Source of the DNA: JBMNOZ01 sp050943335
GTDB lineage: Bacteria > Bacillota > Desulfitobacteriia > Desulfitobacteriales > Syntrophobotulaceae
Direction of reading: 5' to 3'
Length of the DNA stretch: 48,670 nt
Assembly (NCBI GenBank): GCA_050943335.1
Contig: JBMNOZ010000017.1
Coordinates: 1-48,670, forward strand
Part shown: positions 41,716 through 48,670 of the stretch, one piece after another
Layout of the letters: each line of letters starts with the position of its first letter
How positions within the stretch are numbered: the first letter of the stretch is position 1
Program-made: the position numbers and the translations under genes
Notes under the pieces: generated by a model
Databases searched by the model: none
What the model was told of the DNA's origin: nothing
Seen by the model: the letters and a program-made list of their open reading frames with translations, nothing else

Positions 41716-43092
41716 CTAAATAAACCCCAGCAGCCTTAATATGTTCAAAGTAAGAACTAATACCCCTATAGTGAGGAGAACATAGGCAAAATTCCAGCGT
41801 AAACCAGCAGTCAGGGGAGATTCCCCAGTTACTCCGGAAACTGCGATCAAGGTAGCGGCGGAAGGGGAAATTGTGATCGACATCGCCCAACTAATAGCTA
41901 GGGTCAGAGCCATAAAGGTTGGGCTGACATTATAGGCGGCAGCTTTTACCGTACTGCCGATAACTGTCACTATTATAACTGGATGAACGCCGAACAGGGC
42001 AAATACAGTGCTGAAGAAAATAATTGTGAGGGATAAGAGCAGGGGGCTAGAACTAACAATATAATTTAAAAAAAATGGAATGTACTCCCCGACATGGGAA
42101 TATGAAATTCCCGTGGCTAAGAAACTTGCTCCTACAAAAAGCATGGTCTCTTTTTTTAGTTTTGGCAGCCTCTCTTTAAAATATTGGTTGCGAACCGCTC
42201 TTAAGAAAATCTTTAACCGCTTGATCAGTCCCATCCAAAAAAGAGGGAAAATTAAAGCAATAATGGAGACCACAATTATCGCTTGGATACCGGTTATTAA
42301 AGAGATAACCAGGACGGAAAACAGAAGAAAGAAACCAAAAGCCCCCAACTCTCCTATTTTCCGACGTTCAAAAATACCTGGCTCCTGTTGGGGGGAAAGC
42401 GTTTCTTTCCATCGGAAGTGACGATTTTCAAAAAGGCTGAGGCCATAACCAATTACTCCGCAAATAAGACCGCACAAAAGACCATAGGGAAAAAAGGTTG
42501 TCCACTCCACCCCTGTGATCTTAACAATCAAGGCTACGGCCACGGAAGTTGGAGACCAAATAGTGGTGGAGGTAAAACCCCGGCTTATTGCAGTGGATAG
42601 AAGTTTAGGGTTTTTACTCTTTTCACTGGCTCGGCTAATCTGGTGAACTAAAGGCACAACTGCTAAATTGACGAGCACTCCAATAAAGGCGGAAATAGAA
42701 CTGACAAACAAGTAAAAGTGGCGCTCGGTGTGAATATGCCGCTGAAAATATCCTTGCAAGGCTTTAAAATAACCGCCGTGTTCGATAGGGATCCCCAACA
42801 GCGGTACTAGGACAAAAAGTACAATTAAAAAAAGGCTTTCCTCTAAAGCTTGAATCCAAAAATGCAGAGGGGCTTGATAGTAGAGAAGTAAAAGAGCGCC
42901 AATGGCTATAGAAGCATAACTAATTGCCCGAGAAGACCCGGTGACAACCGGAAAACATAAAACCAAAACAATAACCAGCAAAATTATATTAAGATTCTTA
43001 AGCGTGGGGGAATTCACAAATACATTTACTAAAAAAACAAGTGCTAAACAAAAGGTTAAAAAACCCCGGATACGAGTTAACAAAGCTGTCAT
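41716..43092 (-). CDS. Putative permease of the ion-transporter superfamily
   Basis: 458 residues with about 12 hydrophobic segments and almost no soluble domain. Paired motifs such as STTIWSPTSVAVALIV and SWAMSITISPSAATLIAVSG, with Ser/Thr-Pro hairpin-like breaks in the two halves, resemble the IT superfamily (dicarboxylate, citrate or arsenite-type carriers). I cannot name the substrate. AAGGAG lies 6 nt before the ATG, 34 bp after speE in the same direction, so it is likely co-transcribed with the polyamine genes. Confidence 0.55.
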   Translation of the reverse strand: MTALLTRIRGFLTFCLALVFLVNVFVNSPTLKNLNIILLVIVLVLCFPVVTGSSRAISYASIAIGALLLLYYQAPLHFWIQALEESLFLIVLFVLVPLLGIPIEHGGYFKALQGYFQRHIHTERHFYLFVSSISAFIGVLVNLAVVPLVHQISRASEKSKNPKLLSTAISRGFTSTTIWSPTSVAVALIVKITGVEWTTFFPYGLLCGLICGVIGYGLSLFENRHFRWKETLSPQQEPGIFERRKIGELGAFGFFLLFSVLVISLITGIQAIIVVSIIALIFPLFWMGLIKRLKIFLRAVRNQYFKERLPKLKKETMLFVGASFLATGISYSHVGEYIPFFLNYIVSSSPLLLSLTIIFFSTVFALFGVHPVIIVTVIGSTVKAAAYNVSPTFMALTLAISWAMSITISPSAATLIAVSGVTGESPLTAGLRWNFAYVLLTIGVLVLTLNILRLLGFI

Positions 43093-43126
43093 TATAAACT
43101 CCTTGAGAAGTCCTTACTAGTCCTTA

Positions 43127-43975
43127 CTAAACATTATTTAGAAGTCCTTGCACATAATTCGGTAAAGCAAAGCAACCCCGATGGATATCCGGATTATAGT
43201 ATTTAGTATCTAGTCCGAGGCTTTTCCAATTTTGTTCCTTAAGATCTCGAAGGGGATCATATTTTTTAGAAGCAAATCCAAACAACCAATGCCCGGAAGG
43301 ATAAGTAGGAATATGCGCTTGGTAAACCTTACAAATAGGAAATAACTCCTTAATCCTTTTATGAGCTCGACTCATGGCCTGGGCATAAGTATCGTAATAG
43401 GGACTTTCATGCTGGTTAACCAAAATGCCGTCTTCTTTTAAAGCTTTATAACAATTTCCATAGAATTCTTTAGTAAAAAGACCTTCCCCCGGACCGAAAG
43501 GGTCTGTGGAATCCACAATAATCAAGTCATAAACGTCTTCTTTAGTCCGAACAAACCTTAACCCATCCTCAAAGTAGAGGCTTACTCGCGGATCGTTAAG
43601 TTTACAAGCCGTGAACGGCAAATACTTACGACAAACCTCAACGACTAGTTCGTCGATCTCAACCATATGAATGCTTTCTATTCCCGGATAACGGGTCAAC
43701 TCCCGCACCGTGCCTCCATCTCCAGCGCCAATGACCAAAACATTCTTGATCTGAGGGTTGACCGCCAAGGGGACATGAACAATCATGTCATGATAAATAA
43801 ACTCATCTTTTTCAGTAACCATCATTAGCCCATCCAAAGTCAGAAAAATCCCAAATTCCAGGGATTTAAAAACATCAATTCTCTGAAATTCACTCTGTCC
43901 GGAATATAGATGCTTATCGACCTTAATCGAAAAACGAACGTTCTCCGTGTGTTGTTCTGTATACCATAATTCCAT
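43127..43975 (-). CDS. speE: Spermidine synthase (polyamine aminopropyltransferase)
   Basis: Transfers the aminopropyl group from decarboxylated S-adenosylmethionine to putrescine or a similar diamine. Signatures are ERQ-like QSEFQRIDVFKS, TLDGLMMVTEKDEFIYHDMI, the SAM-binding VIGAGDGGTVRELTRY and the catalytic VDSTDPFGPGEGLF. 282 residues. The frame starts 3 bp after the speA stop with GGAGG 8 nt upstream, so the two are one operon. No speD (AdoMet decarboxylase) or agmatinase is in the window, so the pathway must be completed elsewhere. Confidence 0.95.
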   Translation of the reverse strand: MELWYTEQHTENVRFSIKVDKHLYSGQSEFQRIDVFKSLEFGIFLTLDGLMMVTEKDEFIYHDMIVHVPLAVNPQIKNVLVIGAGDGGTVRELTRYPGIESIHMVEIDELVVEVCRKYLPFTACKLNDPRVSLYFEDGLRFVRTKEDVYDLIIVDSTDPFGPGEGLFTKEFYGNCYKALKEDGILVNQHESPYYDTYAQAMSRAHKRIKELFPICKVYQAHIPTYPSGHWLFGFASKKYDPLRDLKEQNWKSLGLDTKYYNPDIHRGCFALPNYVQGLLNNV

Positions 43976-43978
43976 ATT

Positions 43979-45430
43979 TTATTCCTCCACAATTTTAAGG
44001 TTATTAACGGCCATGTCTTCAGTGCCTGTTAAAAAACTACCCTTGATTTTAGCATACTCGATGTATTCAATGATTTCTGGTGTTATACGCTCTCCCGGGG
44101 CCAGAATAGGGATCCCTGGCGGGTAAGCCATAACAAACTCTCCACTGATACACCCGCAACTTTCCCGGAGGGGGACTGAACGCTGTGGAGCATAAAAAGC
44201 CTGTTGCGGTCCCATAACCACTTCCGGATCAATATATTCATGTTCGAGCATTCCTGTCTTGTCCTTCTGATAAAGCCTTTTTATCTCCGCTAAAGAAGCC
44301 ACTAACCGTTCCAGGGCGAGAGCCCGGTCTCCTACAGAAATAATCGCTAATATATTGCCAATATCCCCGAATTCGATTTGAATACCATAATCATCCCGCA
44401 GAATATCATAAACCTCAATCCCTGCCAAGCCTATATCCCGGGTATAAACAGATAACTTGGTGCGATCAAAATCATACACCGAATCCCCATCGATGAGTTC
44501 CCTAGAAAAGGCATAGTAACCACCTATTTTATTGATCTCTTCCCGGCCATAATCAGCAAGAGCAATAACCCTCTCAAAAATATTTTTTCCCTCCAGAGCT
44601 AAATTCCGTCTGGAAATATCCAAAGATGAGAGCAGCAAATAGGAAGCGCTCGTAGTTTGAGTTAGGTTAATAATTTGCCGCACTTGGCCGACCTTCATGC
44701 GTTTACCTATCAATAGAAATGAACTCTGACTTAAACTTCCCCCTGTTTTATGCATACTGACCGCCGCCATGTCGGCGCCCACAGCCATAGCGCTAACCGG
44801 TAGATCCTCCCCGAAATAGAAGTGGGTACCGTGGGCTTCATCACACAGAACATACATCATATTTTGGTGAGCAAGTTCGGTGATCGCCTTTAAATCGGAA
44901 CAAATTCCGTAATATGTAGGGTTGTTGACAAAAATAGCTTTGGCATCCGGGTGGTTTTGAATTGCTTTTTTTACCTCGCTTATCGACATCCCTAGGGGGA
45001 TGCCCAAGGTCTTATCGATCCCGGGATTGACGTAAATGGGAATAGCGCCACAAATAATAAGGGCATTAATGGCGCTTTTGTGAACATTCCGCGGCATAAT
45101 TATTTTATCGCCCTGCTTGCATATACTCATAATCATCGCCTGAACCGCTGAGGTGGTACCGTTAACCATAAAAAAAGCATGGTGAGCTCCAAAAGCCTCC
45201 GCAGCAATTTCCTCCGCTTCTTTGATCACAGAAACCGGATGCCCTAAATTGTCCAGCGGTTTCATAGCATTAACATCCACCGCCAGACATTTTTCTCCTA
45301 GGAATTCTCGCAGTTCAGGATTGCCCTGCCCCCGTTTGTGACCGGGGACATCAAAAGGCAGGACCCGGGCAGCTTTAAATTTTTGCAGGGCCTCATAAAT
45401 GGGGGTTTTTCTTTGCCGAGCTAAATCCAT
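43979..45430 (-). CDS. speA: Arginine/lysine/ornithine decarboxylase (SpeA-like)
   Basis: A PLP-dependent decarboxylase of the Bacillus SpeA / clostridial type. The PLP lysine lies in SMHKTGGSLSQSS; NNPTYYGICSDL and CDEAHGTHFYF supply cofactor-contacting residues. 483 residues, close to SpeA of Bacillus (490). The ATG at 45430 has GGGG about 5 nt upstream; the longer frame to 45487 has no such site. The substrate (arginine or lysine) cannot be fixed by sequence, but the adjacent speE favours polyamine synthesis via agmatine or a direct diamine. Confidence 0.88.
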   Translation of the reverse strand: MDLARQRKTPIYEALQKFKAARVLPFDVPGHKRGQGNPELREFLGEKCLAVDVNAMKPLDNLGHPVSVIKEAEEIAAEAFGAHHAFFMVNGTTSAVQAMIMSICKQGDKIIMPRNVHKSAINALIICGAIPIYVNPGIDKTLGIPLGMSISEVKKAIQNHPDAKAIFVNNPTYYGICSDLKAITELAHQNMMYVLCDEAHGTHFYFGEDLPVSAMAVGADMAAVSMHKTGGSLSQSSFLLIGKRMKVGQVRQIINLTQTTSASYLLLSSLDISRRNLALEGKNIFERVIALADYGREEINKIGGYYAFSRELIDGDSVYDFDRTKLSVYTRDIGLAGIEVYDILRDDYGIQIEFGDIGNILAIISVGDRALALERLVASLAEIKRLYQKDKTGMLEHEYIDPEVVMGPQQAFYAPQRSVPLRESCGCISGEFVMAYPPGIPILAPGERITPEIIEYIEYAKIKGSFLTGTEDMAVNNLKIVEE

Positions 45431-45573
45431 TTTTTCCCCAACCTTTTTACAATATTTATTAACAACAATATCATAACTAGACCTCAAAATAAAAGGTTAT
45501 GACTAATATTATACTCTATCAAAGTCCGTTTTTTATTCGCCTCCAACATGTGTGTTTGGAAAGAGCTTTGGGT

Positions 45574-45610
45574 CTTCTGTCTTGACCTGTAAACACGGGG
45601 GACACAGAAG
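45574..45610. repeat. REP-like inverted repeat
   Basis: CTTCTGT (45574-45580) and ACAGAAG (45604-45610) flank a GC-rich loop with ACACGGGGG. The phrases GTCTTGACCTGTAAACAC and GGGGGACAC recall the REP-type palindromes spread through many anaerobe genomes, but there is only one copy in this window. The rest of 45488-45644 shows only a TATAAT-like word in front of speA. Confidence 0.4.
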
Positions 45611-45644
45611 TAGAGATTTTTTTATAAACACAAGCTCCAAAAAA

Positions 45645-46745
45645 TCATTCTAGCTTTTGTTTTCCAAATCCTCCAAAATCCCTAGCCATTTGCTTATAAA
45701 CTTCTTTACCCAGCAAAGACTTATAAATCTCGTCCGCTTTCTTTTCCGGATCGATATCCGCAAACTGTTCAGGGTAGAGAACTGTCCCTATATAATAAGC
45801 ATTGGCAATCGCCGTATCGATATTTGTGGCGTAAAAATTATAAGGAAGCAAAGAATAGATTTCTCCCGTTTTTACCGCCGTCAGAGTCTGATAGAAAGAA
45901 GGGTTCTTTTTATAGTCATCGCGGACCATTTGCAGCCCGCCCCCATCAAGGAAAATTTTATCCGGGTCCCATTCCAAGAGTTTCTCCTTATCTATCATCA
46001 GGGAGCCAGTTTTCCCTATTTCGTCCACCACGTTTTTAGCGTTAAGAACCTTGAATAAAGCGTAGTTGCCCTGAGTGCTTTCTATTCCGTGCGCTCCCCT
46101 TATACCTAAGCCACCTATGTAGACCGAAGGTTTATCAACATCAGCGATATCCTTGGTTCGCTGTTCGAGATCTTTTTGGTAGCCTGTGAGGAGGTCAATA
46201 ATTTCTTGGGCTCTTGATTCCCGACCAATAATTTCACCGATAATCTTTAGGGAATTCTTGATTTGCGGATCAAATACCGCTGTCTGACCATAGCTGAGAA
46301 CAACAACCGGAATCCCGGTCTTGTCCTGCAAATTATCTGCGGCCCTACTATCTGTGGCATAAGTAGAGAAAATAACGTCCGGCTTAACAGCCATAATTTG
46401 TTCTGGATTAGGCGCATTATTGGGACCTCCAGGGCCAATCTCCGGCTTTTCTCTTAAGGATGGACTGGCAAGAAGATAAGGCTTCCCGGTGGCATTATCT
46501 TTATCTATTTTTTCTATTCCCACTATAAGTTCCGATTCTTGGAAATAACTGCACAGTCTTAACGCCCCGGCCCCAATAGCGACAATCTTTTGAGCAGGGA
46601 GCTCGATTTCAATCTCTCTGCCCAAAGCGTCCGTAACGTGGCTTGGAGCGGGCTGTTCAGGTGAGGGTTGAGGCCCGCAACTGCATAAACCGATAAATAA
46701 AATAATGACAAATAAGGCTAAAACAGTTTTCTTTTTCATTTTCAT
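45645..46745 (-). CDS. ABC transporter substrate-binding lipoprotein (metal/chelate uptake)
   Basis: 366 residues of the periplasmic-binding (FecB/BtuF/MolA) fold. The lipoprotein signal ends in LCSC (residue about 24), then TDALGREIEIELPAQKIVAIG, the usual first strand of this family, and PDVIFSTYATDSRAAD. Substrates in the family include ferric siderophores, haem, corrinoids and, for MolA, molybdate; none can be chosen here. The ATG at 46745 with GGGAG about 9 nt upstream is preferred to the TTG just before it. Last gene of a three-gene uptake operon. Confidence 0.88.
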   Translation of the reverse strand: MKMKKKTVLALFVIILFIGLCSCGPQPSPEQPAPSHVTDALGREIEIELPAQKIVAIGAGALRLCSYFQESELIVGIEKIDKDNATGKPYLLASPSLREKPEIGPGGPNNAPNPEQIMAVKPDVIFSTYATDSRAADNLQDKTGIPVVVLSYGQTAVFDPQIKNSLKIIGEIIGRESRAQEIIDLLTGYQKDLEQRTKDIADVDKPSVYIGGLGIRGAHGIESTQGNYALFKVLNAKNVVDEIGKTGSLMIDKEKLLEWDPDKIFLDGGGLQMVRDDYKKNPSFYQTLTAVKTGEIYSLLPYNFYATNIDTAIANAYYIGTVLYPEQFADIDPEKKADEIYKSLLGKEVYKQMARDFGGFGKQKLE

Positions 46746-46764
46746 CAATCATTTCTCCCTTTCT

Positions 46765-47517
46765 TTAGACGGGGATAACAACGGGCACCCCATCTATACC
46801 TCTGATTTTTACAGCAACAGAGTACACACTTTTGATATTTTTAGGGGTTATCACTTCTAACCCGCCAGCGGCGAAAACCTTCCCCTTTTTTAAAAGTAAA
46901 AATTTATTAGCAAAACGGATCGCTAAGTTTAAATCATGAAGAGCAGCCACAGCAGCGATCGCCCTTTCCCTTACTAAATTCTGAATGATACTTGCTACTT
47001 CTAACTGATTTTTTAAGTCCAAACTGCTAGTCGGTTCGTCCAAAAGCAGGAGCTCTGGTTCTTGAGCTAAAGCCCTGGCGATAAGCACTTTCTGCAGCTC
47101 CCCACCGCTTAATTCGTTCAGATAGCGCATTTCATAATTTTCTAACTGCAAAGTCTTTAAAACCTGGCGAGTGATCTCTAGATCTTGAGAAGAAGCTTCC
47201 CATTGAATATAGGGTTTTCTTCCTAAGAGCACAGCATCAAACACCGTGGTGTTATTAGTTTCTTGCCGTTGAGAAACGTAGCCTATTTTTTGTGCTAATT
47301 CTTTACGCCTCAAACCAATGGTCTCTACTCCTCGGATAAAAATCGTACCTCCCTGGGGTTTTAGTATTCTATTTAAACATCTGAGGAGCGTCGATTTCCC
47401 CGCCCCGTTAACTCCTAACACGGCTAAGAAATCTCCCTCCTCAACAGAAAGATTTATATTTTCCAGTACTTCTCGACTGGGGTATTGAAACTCTAAGCCG
47501 CGGACCGACAAAATCAT
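46765..47517 (-). CDS. ABC transporter ATP-binding protein (FecE/BtuD family)
   Basis: Drives the uptake system. Walker A GVNGAGKSTLLR, signature LSGGELQKVLIARAL, Walker B LLLLDEPTSSLD, and an H-loop His in AALHDLNLAIRFAN are all intact. 250 residues. Its start overlaps the permease stop by 4 bp, so both are translated together. Confidence 0.93.
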   Translation of the reverse strand: MILSVRGLEFQYPSREVLENINLSVEEGDFLAVLGVNGAGKSTLLRCLNRILKPQGGTIFIRGVETIGLRRKELAQKIGYVSQRQETNNTTVFDAVLLGRKPYIQWEASSQDLEITRQVLKTLQLENYEMRYLNELSGGELQKVLIARALAQEPELLLLDEPTSSLDLKNQLEVASIIQNLVRERAIAAVAALHDLNLAIRFANKFLLLKKGKVFAAGGLEVITPKNIKSVYSVAVKIRGIDGVPVVIPV

Positions 47518-48566
47518 CTTCTCTGATACCCCCTAATCAGCAGATAAAGAAAGAGCGGAGCGCCAAAAAAAGAAGTTATAGCTCCTACCGGCAAGACAAT
47601 AGGGGAGATCATAGTTCTGGCTAAAGTATCAGAAACAAGCAAGAGTACTGCTCCCATTAAGAACGACCCCGGTATTAGATAGCGGTAATCCTCCCCAATA
47701 ATCCGGCGCATAATTTGGGGCGCCACCAGACCGATAAACCCGATAATACCAAGAAAGGAAACGGCCACAGCGGTAAGTAAAGAAGCGACAAGCATTCCTT
47801 CCCGCCTAATTCTATCCACATGGACTCCTAAACTCTTTGCTGTTTCCCCCCCGCTCGCTAGAGCATTATAGTCCCACCTTCTCAATAAGAAGTAAAGAAA
47901 AGACAGAACCGTCAAAAAAAGCAAGATAAAAACTTCAGTCCAGGAAACTCGTCCTAAATCGCCAAAGGTCCAGAACACCACCGCCGCAATTTGGAAGTCC
48001 TGGGCAAAATATTGGATGAGAATAGTGCCTGCGGAAAAAAGAGAACCTAGAGCCACTCCAGCTAGAATCATAGCTTCCGGAGAAAAACCCCGGATTCGAG
48101 CTAAGAAAAGTATTACTATGGTAGCTAATAAAGAACATCCAAAAGCAGAGCTTGTGACCAAATAAGGATTGTTTATTAGAACCGCATCTGTACTGCTGCT
48201 AGAAACACTACCCGCTCCTAGAACAATAATAGCGATATTAGCTCCGAAAGCAGCGGCATTGGAAATCCCTAAAGTTGAAGGGGAAGCCAATGGGTTTCTA
48301 AGGTTATTTTGCATAACACAGCCTGCAACAGCTAGCCCTCCCCCAGCAGCAATGGCCGCTAAAATCCTGGGCATTCTGATTTGCCAGATCACCGCTCCTG
48401 AAATTTGATCTCCCCGGCCTAGAATAGTTTGGAACACTTCATAGGGATTAAGATTAAAAGAGCCGGTATTGATCGCGGCGAGAGCTAGGACAAGAATCAA
48501 AGCGGCCAACGAAAATAGAACTATTTTTTTCCTGTGAATGTATTTTTGATAAACGTTATTATTCAT
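47514..48566 (-). CDS. ABC transporter permease (FecCD/BtuC family)
   Basis: About 350 residues with ten hydrophobic segments. Family motifs include QIRMPRILAAIAAGGGLAVAG near the N-terminus, LGISNAAAFGANIAI and GFIGLVAPQIMRRIIGEDYRYL, the cytoplasmic loop contacting the ATPase. The ATG at 48566 is the more likely start; a TTG four codons upstream is possible, and neither has a good ribosome binding site. First gene of the permease-ATPase-binding protein operon, downstream of an inverted-repeat element. Confidence 0.9.
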   Translation of the reverse strand: MNNNVYQKYIHRKKIVLFSLAALILVLALAAINTGSFNLNPYEVFQTILGRGDQISGAVIWQIRMPRILAAIAAGGGLAVAGCVMQNNLRNPLASPSTLGISNAAAFGANIAIIVLGAGSVSSSSTDAVLINNPYLVTSSAFGCSLLATIVILFLARIRGFSPEAMILAGVALGSLFSAGTILIQYFAQDFQIAAVVFWTFGDLGRVSWTEVFILLFLTVLSFLYFLLRRWDYNALASGGETAKSLGVHVDRIRREGMLVASLLTAVAVSFLGIIGFIGLVAPQIMRRIIGEDYRYLIPGSFLMGAVLLLVSDTLARTMISPIVLPVGAITSFFGAPLFLYLLIRGYQRR

Positions 48567-48605
48567 GATAGTGTACAATTAAGTTCGCAAAAGTAAAAAG
48601 GAAAA

Positions 48606-48668
48606 ACCATCGGCAACTCCGAAAATGGTAAGTGATGAGCAAACCAGAAAGGAGTTTTAACCGATGGT
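48606..48668. promoter_or_regulatory. Nested inverted repeats ahead of the ABC uptake operon
   Basis: Three stems are nested: ACCATCGG/CCGATGGT (48606-48613 with 48661-48668), AACTCC/GGAGTT (48615-48620 with 48651-48656) and TGGT/ACCA (48626-48629 with 48643-48646). On the minus strand the outer stem is followed by TTTTTCCTTTTT, which suits a terminator or attenuator before the permease gene. The element abuts the window edge, so an upstream aptamer may be missing. No named riboswitch was matched. Confidence 0.6.
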
Positions 48669-48670
48669 CT

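Noticed and set aside
48541..48600. Fur box before the ABC permease
   Set aside because: TATCATGAATAATAA shares only a few positions with the Fur consensus; not enough to call.
1..48670. CRISPR array, insertion sequence, prophage or defence island
   Set aside because: No regularly spaced repeats, transposase, integrase or phage gene was seen; gene content and strand bias are those of a core chromosome.

Overview
The window is a gene-dense chromosomal segment from an anaerobic, probably spore-forming Firmicute. The best fit is a clostridial or Peptococcaceae-type organism, although no ribosomal RNA gene lies inside the window to settle this. The evidence is a T-box in front of pheST, TTG/GTG/ATT starts behind strong GGAGG-type ribosome binding sites, a YtxC sporulation protein, a YkvI transporter, an electron-bifurcating type [FeFe] hydrogenase and a 2-oxoacid:ferredoxin oxidoreductase. 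No phage, insertion sequence, CRISPR array or tRNA was seen. Almost everything is on the minus strand; only a class A PBP, a YkvI-type transporter and HflX are on the plus strand.

Layout. 1-310: tandem promoters and leader of an rRNA operon that runs leftward out of the window. 437-1672: tyrS. 1856-4495 (+): class A penicillin-binding protein. 4587-7325: korDABC. 7682-12600: U32 peptidase/rRNA hydroxylase-type gene plus mutS2. 12793-14437: UPF0237/UPF0210 pair. 14568-18816: promoter, yqzL-like small gene, T-box, pheS, pheT, zapA. 18799-21032: L20-type leader, infC (ATT start), rpmI, rplT, then a TrmH-family methyltransferase. 21112-26185: ytxC, then thrS behind its own promoter and attenuator-like leader, a YhaM-like HD protein and an orphan BMP-type lipoprotein. 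26263-28147: orphan extracytoplasmic sensor and divergent YkvI transporter. 28161-31582: gpi and pgm. 31732-33486 (+): long HflX. 33524-41494: rex, hydC, hydB, hydA, a sensory-type hydrogenase and a SpoIIE-type phosphatase. 41716-45430: speA, speE and an unidentified permease. 45645-48566: metal/chelate ABC uptake system behind an inverted-repeat element at the window end.

How the genes work together. The translation block (tyrS, pheST, thrS, infC-rpmI-rplT, rRNA leader, methyltransferase) carries several leader-RNA controls. The redox block couples an NADH-sensing repressor (Rex) to a trimeric hydrogenase. It ends in a PAS-containing [FeFe] protein whose active-site loops differ from those of catalytic hydrogenases, joined by an overlapping start to a PP2C-type phosphatase. 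That pair looks like an H2- or redox-sensing output module. Kor supplies or consumes reduced ferredoxin in the same economy.

Most of the window is ordinary core genome. The items most worth a second look are: the JAMM-like HxH...SxxD signature in the N-terminal extension of HflX; the sensory hydrogenase-phosphatase pair; three 14-bp-phased TATCGATA sites downstream of the rex promoter; the thrS leader, which looks like a degenerate T-box; and the nested inverted repeats at the right edge.
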